Origin: Monomorium pharaonis | Lineage: Eukaryota; Arthropoda; Insecta; Hymenoptera; Formicidae | Direction: 5' to 3' | DNA: 64,000 nt | Assembly: GCF_013373865.1 (NCBI RefSeq) | Contig: NC_050471.1 | Coordinates: 28,677,176 to 28,741,175 of the forward strand | Shown: positions 51,679 to 62,706 of the stretch, one piece after another | Numbering within the stretch: position 1 is the stretch's first letter | Layout: each line of letters opens with the position of its first letter | Notes under the pieces: model-generated | The model's database searches: none | Told to the model about the DNA's origin: nothing | Seen by the model: the letters and a program-made list of their open reading frames with translations, nothing else | Translations under genes and position numbers: made by a program

Positions 51679-51818
51679 ACGTAGTTGTAAACCATAAGGT
51701 TGTAAAAAATTAATTAATCATAGTTGATTATTCTTCAATCACTAAAAAAATAATTATTTGTGATTGGTTAGCTTTATCCAATTTTACGTTTACAACTACG
51801 TTACGCAATTGTAGAATG
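51679..51818. mobile_element. MITE E (degenerate), adjacent to Uba2
   Basis: The arms ACGTAGTTGTAAAC and GTTTACAACTACGT bracket an AT-rich interior with ATTAATTAATCA/TGATTGGTTAGC complementarity. The right side ends in TTACGCAATTGTAGAAT, the complement of the right end of MITE F. It lies about 140 bases upstream of the Uba2 start codon. Confidence 0.55.
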
Positions 51819-51954
51819 AGAATATCACGCATCATGCCTGCGCATGCGTGAGAAAATGTCGAACTCCGCGGTGCGCCGGTTGCCATCTCGGCTCAAGCCG
51901 CTCAAGGCGCTCCGGGCGCTCGGCCGCCATGATAAAATCGGTTCAGTTAGCAAG

Positions 51955-54900
51955 ATGGCGACGACTATAGGCGGTGTTTTTCGTGAGGAATTGCGCGATG
52001 CGGTTTTACATAGCAAAGTGCTTGTTGTCGGCGCCGGCGGTATCGGTTGCGAGATCCTCAAGAACCTGGTTATGTCCGGGTTTGCCGACATCGAGATTGT
52101 GAGTATATTTTACAGTAGCGAACGTAACCTCACTTTCGAGTGATTTGTATGTAGCAAACAATCTAGCGACATCGTCGTTTTTTGTTTTTATATCGACATA
52201 CAATGTTAACTTTGTTATTCTATAATAATAAAGACTGTACGAATTGTTAACTGTACAATGTAAACGTTGTTATTTTATAATAATAAAGATTACGCATTTT
52301 TTGTATTGTAATTTAGAATTAACTTCTCTATCAAAATACCTTTTTTGTTTGAATTGTATTTATATAGATTTTAATAACGATAACATCTTAATTAACGGAT
52401 TTATTTTGATTAGTTTTAACGATTTATATTAGGATTGTGTTTAGTTTTGTCAATTGTAATTTTAATTTTATTAATTTATTTTTTGTATTTTAATTTATAA
52501 GATTTTTGTTATTAATATTGTATTTATATTGTTTTTAATTGAACATTGTTATTTTACAGATTGATTTGGACACAATTGACGTGAGCAACTTAAACAGGCA
52601 GTTCCTGTTTCAAAAGAAACATGTGGGAAAATCGAAAGCCCAGATAGCATGTGAAACAGCATTGACATTTAATCCAGATGTTAAAGTGACATATTATCAT
52701 GACAGTATTACATCGTAAGTTTATCTTAACACGCTTGTTTTCCACTTATGGTACTGCCGACACTTTACTTTTGAATGAACTCTAATTATACTGTCTTGTA
52801 TCTGTCTACTTCTAGATCAGAATTTGGCTTAACTTTTTTTAAGCGATTTACAGTCGTGTTAAACGCTCTTGACAATAGAGCTGCCAGAAACCATGTGAAT
52901 CGTATGTGTCTGGCAGCTGATATACCGCTGATCGAGTCTGGTACAGCAGGTTACGAAGGCCAGGTTGAACTCATCAAGAAGGGCCTGAGCCAATGCTATG
53001 AGTGTACACCAAAGGCTGCACAAAAGACTTATCCTGGTTGTACTATACGCAATACCCCCAGTGAGCCAATTCATTGCATTGTTTGGGCGAAACATCTTTT
53101 CAAGTAATTATTTTCAAGTAACTATTTCAAGTAATTAGTAATAAAATAATCTGCGTTGAGAAGAATATTTTACGTTTTATTGATTAAATTTATATGTGGA
53201 TTTAATTTTTATTTATGCTACTGAAAGTTAATTTTATCAACAACAGTTTTTAATTAACTTTATTGTGTGATAAATGTTGCAGTCAGTTATTTGGCGAAGA
53301 GGATCCCGATCAGGATGTTTCTCCAGACACCGCAGATCCTGAAGCAGCTGGTAATAAAAATTGTGTGCTATAATGTTTAATATAATTTATAATGGTATAA
53401 TCAATAATTAGTATTTTAATCTTTTGTGATATTTTTTTATCTTGAAAGTCGTAAACACATTCTTAATGTAAGTTAATAAATTTCTTTGAATTTTTACTTT
53501 TCAATTAGTTTATTATTTAATTATTAATATTAGTTATTATCGACAGCAAAATATACATAGATATCAATATTGGAACTTGATATTGCAGATACAGCAGGAG
53601 AAACTGCTTTGCAGGCAGAATCCAATGATAAAGGTAATATTGATAGGGTCTCCACACGAATTTGGGCCCAGTCCTGCGACTACGATTCAGAAAAACTATT
53701 CACAAAACTTTTTCATGATGACATTAAGTATCTACTGAGCATGGACAATTTGTGGAAGAAGCGCCGACCTCCAACGCCATTGAATTGGCGAGAGCTACCA
53801 GACGGAGGTTTGTATTACTGCCCTTCTTCTATTTCTTTAAATGAGTGTTAATGTTTTATCTTCTTGAAGTGGCTGGATGCAGCAAGGAGATCAGCCAGCC
53901 TGGGCTGAAGGATCAACAGCGTTGGAGCATCTCCAAGTGCGGCTCGATTTTTGCGGAATCGATGAAGAGCTTGAATCAAACGTTGAAGTCTTCTCAGGAA
54001 AAGTCGCCGGGCAATCACTTGGTTTGGGATAAGGATGACCAGCACGCCATGGACTTTGTCGCCGCGTGCGCTAACATCCGCGCGTATATCTTTGGAATTC
54101 CTCAAAAGAGTAGATTCGACATTAAATGTTCGTGTTTTTTGCATCTTGTTCTTGAAATATTTTGTATTCTCGGAATAGGTTTATTTCACATTTATATATT
54201 CTATTACAATCTTCAACTCTCCAATCTTATAGATTTTTCTTTTTTTTTTTTTTTTAAGCAATGGCCGGTAATATAATCCCAGCGATTGCCACCACGAATG
54301 CCATCATCGCGGGCATGGTGGTTCTCCACGCCTTCCGAATCCTTGAGAACAACCTGCGGGCGTGTCGATCTGTTTATTTGCGCCTGAAAATGAATCATCG
54401 TAACCAACTGCTAGTTCCGGAGAAGGCGGTGAACCCTCCCAATCCACAGTGCTATGTTTGTGCACCAACTCCACAAGCTGTACTAGCAGTTGATACCTCC
54501 AGCATGACTATTAAAGAGTTGGAGGAGCTGGTACTTAAGAACCGACTTAACATGATCGCTCCCGACGTCATGATCGATGGAACTGGCACTGTCGTAATCA
54601 GCAGCGAGGAGGGCGAAACGGAGGGCAACAACGACAAAAAGCTGGAGGAATTGGGTATCAAGGATGGAGCGATTCTCAAGGTCGACGACTTCCAGCAGAA
54701 TTATTCGCTGACTGTCTTTGTGGTTTACCGGGAGAAACCTGGCCCGAAGGACGACAGTCCGCAATTTTTAATACTGGCAGACAAGAACGCACTTCAACCG
54801 AAGGAAAAGGAGAAGGAAGAGGAGGAAGAAAAGCTGGAGAAGTCTTCCAGCTCTAATGGACAGGTGAGGGGAATGCTTTGGGAAATATTTATTTCGATTA

Positions 54901-55185
54901 CCTTGTCTTGATTGATTTATTTATTTATTAAAAATGTTGCAGAACATGACTGAAACGTCGGACGCAACTAAGAAGCGTAAAAATGAGATCAATGTTGAAG
55001 TGGCAGCCAAAAGGCGCAAAATGGATATTGATAACGGTGACGACAATGATGACATTTGCATTATCAATAACGACACCGTATCTCATGATAATTCAGCTGA
55101 AGAACTGAAGAAATCAACATTTAAGAAACGGAAGCTTTCTGATGATGTTGATTGCTTAATAATATCTGATGATGATAACGATTAA
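51955..55185 (+). CDS. Uba2: SUMO-activating enzyme subunit 2 (UBA2)
   Basis: Catalytic subunit of the SUMO E1 (with Aos1/SAE1); it adenylates SUMO and carries it as a thioester before passing it to Ubc9. Exons are 51955-52098, 52560-52714, 52816-53103, 53283-53350, 53589-53807, 53870-54127, 54259-54863 and 54943-55185, giving 659 residues (human 640). Seen: the nucleotide-binding loop GAGGIG (26-31); DLDTIDVSNLNRQFLFQKKH; the catalytic Cys in YPGCTIRNTPSEP (Cys175); zinc ligands CYEC (160/163) and CYVC (442/445); the adenylation-domain stretch SMAGNIIPAIATTNA; a ubiquitin-fold domain (APDVMIDGTGTVVISSEEGE); and a basic/acidic tail with nuclear-localisation-like KKRK motifs. The exon 6 donor is the weak GTTCGT. 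The start is chosen by alignment with the human N-terminus; an in-frame upstream ATG exists at 51844. Neurabin is divergent; the sulfotransferase is convergent. Confidence 0.97.
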
Positions 55186-55895
55186 TTGCGGAAACGTAAA
55201 GAATGAACTTCAAAACGATGTAAAACACGGTTCACAGTAGAGAATGAAGAAATTCGAAAACATTTGAAGTTCAAATCGAAATGAAAAAAATAAGGGAATA
55301 AAGAAAGATTTTGAAGAATATGGAAGAGACAGAATACAAACGCAAGAAATAAGAGAAACATGGTGCGAGATTTAGTTTAAAAATTATTTTTAACCTTGAG
55401 TTGCAGAAAAGTGAAAAGATGTTTCTTTTCTTTCTTTTGATGATATTTGTATTTTATACAATTAATTTAATTTTGTATGTTAATGATATATATACTATAA
55501 CGTATCATCAATATTGTCATTATTGTAATCATCATTATGATCATTAAGAAAAATAGATAATTTTTTCTTATACTAAAGTTTCATTGATTAATATTCTCAC
55601 CTAATTGCTATATACTTTGGAATTTTTTTCTAATTCAAAATATATACTAGCATATACAATAATCTTATAATTTTTAGTAATAATTTAAGTAATAATATAA
55701 GTAGTAATAATATAAAATCTTCTCAAAAGAATTATCTTTATTTGTTTCTTTCACTCATTGGTAAAGATGATACACGAAGACTTGTCCAAAAAATCAGAAT
55801 ATGTTTTATATATATTTAGTTTACCAAAAAAAAGCACAAGAGGAAAGTACCAAGTTTTTATTCATCAAAGAGATTTTATCACTTTTTAAGTATTA
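55186..55895. other. Convergent intergenic region, Uba2 to sulfotransferase
   Basis: It holds the Uba2 3' untranslated region with its AATAAA and, on the other strand, TTTATT at 55857-55862 and 55737-55742 as candidate poly(A) signals of the sulfotransferase. It is otherwise AT-rich and featureless. Confidence 0.55.
55297..55302 (+). promoter_or_regulatory. Probable poly(A) signal of Uba2
   Basis: AATAAA lies 112 bases after the Uba2 stop codon. Confidence 0.55.
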
Positions 55896-58634
55896 CTAAT
55901 GCTTACTTTTTTGCCTCAAAGTCAATTTTTTGCTCTTGGCACAGTGTAGATACTTATCTAGTTTATAATTGTACATCTCGAAGTCCACTTTGTATCTTTC
56001 GTAAAGTCTCAGGACTACATCCGTAGTCAAATTGTGAAAGTATTTACATGTTGTATCGAAGTTGGTGACGCCAGTACGAGTACGCTGCAGTTTGGGCAAG
56101 TAGATCTTATCTTTGTTTAATCTCAGCTTCGTTAGGACGTAATTTACCTCTCCAAAGGTGTACTCGTCCACTTTCAGAATAAAATTATACCGCACATCAC
56201 AGACTGCGCAGTGAGTGTGATATTGGGCCCAGTGGACGTCATCATGATTCGGCGGTTGCTTCAACAACCATTCCAAAAATTCTTTGAAGCTAGGTATCAC
56301 CTTCAATCTGCGAATAAACAAAGATAAAAATCTATATTCTACATAGGATTGAGTAGTAACCAGTTTTAATGTATTTAGTTAAAAAAATATTAATTTGTGC
56401 CCTAATGAATCATAATTATAGCATTCACTGTATGTACCTTTTATCCGGTAAAAATATCCTTTGCAAAATGTTGCCATTAAACGTTGCGTTAAGACGAAAG
56501 AGATCGGGCCTTGAGAGATGAAGAATTTGACGAGCGTAAAGCCAGGATTGCGCGGTGTATTTGCTGTTGTCTTCAATGCGATCTCTGTATATAATTTTTT
56601 ATCAGTGTCAATATCTGTATTATCGATGTTAATTTTTACATTAGAATAATTAAAATATTGAGTTAAATTCATAAATAAGTTTTGCCGTAGATAGTGCCAT
56701 AAGTATTAAATCAATTCTTTTGTGAAAAAATAATATCCATGGCATCTATAATATATATATATAATTGTTTCATTTATTGCAAGTAGAGAATATATAATAG
56801 AAAATTAAATGTAAATTATTAAAACTAAATTAAAATTTAATGTAACGTTTTTTAAATATAAGAATTCAGTTTTGTTAAATAAGAATTTGTTTATAAATCA
56901 ATTCAATTGACATAAAATGATAGAATCTGCATTTTTTCTTCAGTTTGCGAAATAATATTGATTATTATTGATTCAGGGTATTGACTACATTTTTTATAAT
57001 AAAATTAATTACCGATACGACGAGACTAATCGTTGAAATGGATGCCTGACGACAAGCAATTTGAAAACAGTATTGTTGTTAACGAAACGCTGCAAATCCT
57101 CCAAATTTTCTGGTGATAAGAAGTCCACTTCTCTACAAATGCATTCTCGAATTATTAACATATTAATCATGACAATGAGAAAATATCATTTATTAAAGCA
57201 TGTGTTTGATTATGATGAATATTAGTTACTTGTAAAGATCATGATCGACTTGACGGTTGCTCATATCAGAAAATAATTTGGTGAAGCTGGTAGATGCGGC
57301 TTTGCGGATCCAACAATATAGTGATTTATGTTCCATGTTGTACAAAAAATGCCTTTTGATAAGAGGAGTTTTTAGCCTGTATTTTGCGCAGACGTTCGAT
57401 ACTTGTTGAAGCAGATTCGCACTCTTCTGTTAAATAGAGGAATATAGATATTATACACATATAAAGTTGGAAGTTTAGAAAGTTTAAAAATAAAAATAAA
57501 ATTTGTGAAAATTATCTTTGCGTAAATTCAAATTTATTAGTGAAAATATAATGAAAATAGATGAAAATTAAAATAATTCCGCGTAAAATAAAAAAATTTA
57601 CATATTTATATATATTTACACATTTTCAAAAAAAAGTTTAATTAATCAAAACAATATAGTCAATATTTTCAAGAATTTTTTTTGATAATATGTAAGATAA
57701 TTAAGTTTTTAATTGTATATTAAACCGATAAAAATTATATTTTAATTATATTTAATACTAGTACCACAAATTGGAAAAAGTTTTTATCTCTTCCTCGATA
57801 GTATAGTGGTTAGTATCCCCGCCTGTCACGCGGGAGACCGGGGTTCGATTCCCCGTCGGGGAGATTTTTTTTTTCATTTTGTCATCATTTTTTTATTAAT
57901 ATTATATTACATATTTTATATAATTATTAACTTAAAGTACATATTCTAATAAATTTATAATAAAACTTAATTATTTTGAATGTTGTCAAGAATAAAAAGT
58001 TTTTTAAAGTCTTGACTGTATAATTGCTTGAATAATTAAACGTCTTTTTAGGGGAAAAATAAATAAATAAATAAATATATGCATACATACATACATACAT
58101 ACACATATATATAATTTTCTTTATGAGATTGCAAGTTGGAAATTTCTTCTCTTCTAAAAGAGGAAGAATCTAGAATGACCTGTAGCTATGGTTTGGAGAA
58201 ACACACACATACATACACGCGCGCGCGCACATGCACATACACACACACACAATACTCTATTTGGAGAATTTTTAGGAAAAGGCTATATAAGTCCTTCAGA
58301 CCTATTATTTATCTCCTAAGTTTCTTTACACTTTTAGCTACATTTTCTCATATCTATATTAATTTGAATTTTTAGTGGAGTATACCTGTAGGTCGATAGT
58401 TCCACCCTTCAACTCGTCCATCCGCAACAGGTTGATCTCCAACTCAACATTTTTCTTCTTAATTATCCTATTTGAAGTTGGGAAGGAAAGCTTTCGCGGC
58501 TGATATCTGATCGTAGTTGTCATACTTATCGCTTCCTTCACGTTACAACTTCTCGTTTTAATTAAAATTACACAAATAAAGAAATATAGCACCATGCACA
58601 AACCATACTTGAAAAATTGCACCCTCACAGACAT
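55896..58634 (-). CDS. Carbohydrate sulfotransferase (CHST11/HNK-1 type)
   Basis: Golgi type II membrane enzyme predicted to move sulfate from PAPS to a glycan; in this family that is chondroitin, HNK-1 or GalNAc (family knowledge). Exons in transcript order are 58634-58386, 57426-57230, 57132-57013, 56584-56438 and 56307-55896, giving 374 residues, a usual length. Seen: a short basic cytoplasmic tail and one membrane anchor (GLCMVLYFFICVILI); a 5'-phosphosulfate loop YCWIRKAASTSFTK (120-133); a 3'-phosphate motif VVRHPFQRLVSSYRDR (177-191); and the family C-terminal segment HTHCAVCDVRYNFILKVD. The start at 58634 gives the shortest cytoplasmic tail; a second in-frame ATG ten codons upstream (58664) is possible. 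The acceptor sugar cannot be told. Intron 1 carries a tRNA-Asp gene on the other strand. Confidence 0.88.
57792..57863 (+). tRNA. tRNA-Asp (GTC)
   Basis: A 72-base canonical cloverleaf. Acceptor TCCTCGA pairs with TCGGGGA, followed by discriminator G. The D-arm region is GTATAGTGGTTAGTATC, the anticodon is GTC at 57835-57837 in the loop CTGTCAC closed by CCGC/GCGG-type pairing, and the T-arm is CCGGGGTTCGATTCCCCG. There is no intron. It lies in intron 1 of the minus-strand sulfotransferase gene and is transcribed against it. Confidence 0.98.
57865..57874 (+). terminator. Pol III T-run terminator of tRNA-Asp
   Basis: Ten consecutive T residues begin two bases after the tRNA end, as expected for RNA polymerase III termination. 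Confidence 0.9.
58200..58252. repeat. (CA)n/(GC)n microsatellite
   Basis: CA repeats with a central CGCGCGCGC block, in intron 1 of the sulfotransferase. A TACA repeat run lies nearby at about 58080-58103. Confidence 0.85.
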
Positions 58635-61600
58635 AATGAATGTAAATAACACTATGATTTTCAATTACGAGACGCACAAAATATCTCTTAATCCAGAAGA
58701 AAGAAGTTATAATAAAAGCAAAAAATTAGTTTTAATCAAATAATACTCTTTTGTTTTTGTTATTATATGACCCATTTGTTTAATTTTTATTCGGTGATGA
58801 CACTGTGCATTCATTATTTTGCACTGTAATGGGTAGTTTCAATTTACAACCGTTTTAATTTTTTGATCTTTTGTTTTTTTAAATCTCAATTTTATTTTAT
58901 CATAATTTTCAAATTTTTATTTACTGTTAATTTATTATTTCTTAATATTTCAATTATTACTCAAAGTAAAATTAAAACGTTCAGTTTTTGAACTTTGTAT
59001 TTATGCAAATAGTAAGTTAAATTTAATTAGTGTCATTAAATTTATCATTTAAATCATTAATCGCCTACTTTCTCGTATCAGACCTTTTCTTTTCACAATT
59101 TTACAATAATCACACACGTTTGTTGAATAATTACAACAAATGTTCATTTTTGTTCAAATTTATTATTTAAAACACCGCCTCTGAAAATATACTTATAAAA
59201 TTTATAACATAATCGAAATTTACGAAAGACATTGGAAATAAACTTTGACACTGACGCGTCAGAATAGCTGCAGCACGTTAAAATCTTTCCGCACTGTCTC
59301 CCGATAGGACGAAGTATCCACTTGGAACTATCCGTTTCGTGTGGGTAGTGTGTAAGTGATATCTATTATCACTGGCCGATTTCCTGATTTGTTGGACATG
59401 TTTCTCTCTAATTATTATATTTAACAAAGAAAAAAGATTTTGCAATAAGATAATACGATGACGATGCTCATGTGTTATATATGTATTTTGAAATTGTTTT
59501 GTATAAATACGCATACAATCTCTGTTTTGTGAAGTTACTGGGACGCCTTTGTTATCTTCAGATTTCCTCTTACTCTAATCTCCATTCTTATTCTGATAGC
59601 GCAGAACGAAAATGATACTGCATATTCTGTTTTTCAGTTTTGTTCTCTTGTTCTAATGTCGATTAAAAAACATTACAAATGGAAGAGTAAAATAACAAGA
59701 AACCACATTAATTTTTTATAAAGTTAGAGTTGATTCATAAAACGGAGATCACAATGCCGAATTCATTAATTAAAAAATGGATTGTACATAAACACACACA
59801 ATCATTAATTGAATCATTAAACTGAAATTAAGTTTCACTAAAGTTACATTGATGATTACATTGATCGATCGCACTATCTATCCCGAAAAAAGTATTTCGC
59901 AGATATGAGACGGTGGATAAAACGTACAAAATGTGTTTAAAAAGAGATAGTAAGCAGAAAAAAATTTTATTGCATATATTGGAATTCATTTCCCTCTTCT
60001 TTTGATTGGCAAAATATTTCAAATATTGTGTTTTGTTCGTTTGCGTGATTGCAAAAGACATTGAACATTTGGTAAAGAAATTGTAAATTTCAATACTCAA
60101 TGGTACAAAACTTAATTGATCTACGGTATAACAGCAAGTATGCGTTTGGAATCGAGCTATAATTACGCAGTTTAATAATTAATGATAATTAAACATCATC
60201 GATTAAAATTGCCTTTATAGTAATGATTATATGATCGAATCCGCCGATTCCCAGAATTCTTCTTAAGAATTTACATATATTTTAACATTTCAATTAAATT
60301 AGATTTATAATCAATTTATATGTACAAATTTAATTTACATTTATAACAGTACATTAGTTATATATTAAATTATATATTTTTAATGAATACATACATATTA
60401 TAATTAATATTATGCATATTAACCCTTTGAGTATTGTTGGCACATCTATATGTTTATAGTAAGAACCATTATTTTTGCTCCGTTCCACATAACGTTTTTT
60501 TATTGCACTATTTCGTATCCAAAAGATTAGTGGGTTATAGTTTAAAGAGCAAAAAAAGTTTGCTTATTTTAGGGATTTTTTTTAAGAATAAGAGGCTACA
60601 CATATTTTACTACGCTTTTATACATCTACTTGTACATATTTACAAATTTTAGTATGAATAAATATGTTTATTAGTTTTCAGAAATATATATATTTAATAT
60701 CACCGTTATGAATCAACACTGAATATTCGCGGCGTGTGTAATTAATAGTTTTTAATTTACGATCACCAGCATATGCAACTGCGCGTCAACAAATTCGTCA
60801 GTCTTGAAACACAGTTTACCCGGAATACGTAATATTACAAATTAAATTGAGTAACAATTTAATATCTTTGATGCTAACATCTATATAATATAATACATAT
60901 AACGTAAATATATATCTCTTTAATTCTCGAACTGGGATCGATGCAAATTATTAAGATGGTGCTATTTTAAGTATCAATTTTTCAATAAAATTGAATTTTT
61001 TAAATCATTACTGTTGATATTGAAAATGAATTATTTTATCATATATAAAAATATAGTTAATTTATATCGCAATGATCAAATAGATGAGTAAAAGTAAAAA
61101 ATATGCAGTAATTTTCTTTAAAAAAAATTTCTAAAAATAAGCCACATTCCTTTCATGTTTAGAACACCTTTTTTAAATTTTATATATACAATCATGTTCA
61201 CAAAACTATTAAGCATTCTCAAATTATAATAAATAAATTTCACATTACACAGTAATTTTGAAGGAAATGTTATCTTTTTCCTACTTAGCTGTGGAGACAA
61301 TTTTTGAAAGTCAATATCAAACATTTTCTCCATTGCTTCATATCACATAGCCAAAGCAGGCAAGTTGTTTTGAGCAAAATAAACTCTCAGACTCAAGAGT
61401 TCTGGCTTTAATTTTATCGAACATTTCTGAGTATTGACAGTATTGTTGAAAAAAAAATCAAGAACAAAAATTTTAAATACTGCAATAAACAGAATAAAAT
61501 AAAATGTCTTGCTGTTGAAAATCAGTGGAACTTTTTCCAAAATACATTTTAGAAATTATGAAATGGGTGATAAAAAATTACTCGATACTGATAAATTGCA

Positions 61601-61926
61601 AATAAAGATTTCTATGGACAAATTTCATTTTATTTATATAGATCTCTTAATTAAATCCGATCTGATTTAATTACTTCAACGTTTAGAGACGGCATCCTAT
61701 TTGCAATTCCTGCTCGGTTTCTGCCATTAATTTGTTAACATAAAATATCAGCAGGCCTTATCAATAGATTATAAACAAATTGAAGAGATGAATTTACAAT
61801 ATGATCAATTTGTTGCCAATCTATTAATAAACTATTAGCAAATTGCTTGGATTTTGTCATCTGAGTAAAATATAGAAAAAAAATTAAGATGCCTAATAAT
61901 TTTGGAAACATTGAAGTATAATATTA

Positions 61927-61982
<56 letters not shown>

Positions 61983-62706
61983 AAGGCGTTGTAAAATACT
62001 CAAAATATTATAACAAACAAGTTCTCAAAAAATTGAGTAAAAAAATTATGAATATTTCAAATTTTTGAGAAATGAGGGTCTTTCCTTCAAACTCCCTCTG
62101 GGTTAATTACGTCTGAACCTGTGCATGACTAGCGCATGTGATAATATTAGTGCATTTAAATGTAATGATCAGCTCTGTGATTGATCAACTTTAAAACTTT
62201 GTATTTGCAAAACAACTGTTCAAAGTAAACATTCATAATAATTTTTCTACTTAATTTTTGCTTGTAAATGAAATATAGATTTCTGAAATATGAGTTATCA
62301 TTGATCTTAAACTTTTTTACACATTATTATCTTTCAATTCTCCAATCTACTTCTTATATAACGCTTGAGGCATATACGAAAAAAGATTGAGATTGAATTC
62401 AGATTCTATCAACTACAAATTAATCGTTTTCACATCATGAATCTTGCGTTATTTCTAATTTTTTATTTTAAGAACTTTTTTATCATATTTTGAGTCGCAC
62501 ATTTTTGTCAGAACAACCTTTATATAAATTATAAATATGCTTTTGTTTCACATCTTTTCCAAGAATTCTACAAATTCAAATAAATATAAATGATATGTCA
62601 ATTTAATTTCTCATTGAGAATGTGTATTCAATTTCTAATTCTATTATTATCAGTGAAGGATTTGAGAATCGACGGATTTTCAAGGGGAACACTAAAGTCG
62701 AGATCC
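58635..62706. other. 4.1-kb intergenic region, sulfotransferase 5' side to YTHDC1 3' side
   Basis: Very AT-rich with no supported gene. It holds a (TA)n microsatellite at 61932-61978 and, on the minus strand, a TTTATT at about 62462-62467 that could end YTHDC1. Short open frames here look random. Confidence 0.55.
61932..61978. repeat. (TA)n microsatellite
   Basis: About 47 bases of uninterrupted TA. Confidence 0.95.

Larger units (their letters stand above)
46494..51954. other. Neurabin 5' intron/promoter region and MITE chain before Uba2
   Basis: From 46494 to about 49500 the sequence is extremely AT-rich and shows no gene; it is probably a neurabin 5' intron. A TA/TG microsatellite lies at 48873-48956. 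A GC-rich block at 49600-50390 begins with a CA microsatellite and a GGGCCCGGGGCC core and probably holds the neurabin promoter. A chain of MITEs fills 50401-51818. The Uba2 5' untranslated region and promoter lie within the last 150 bases. Confidence 0.6.
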
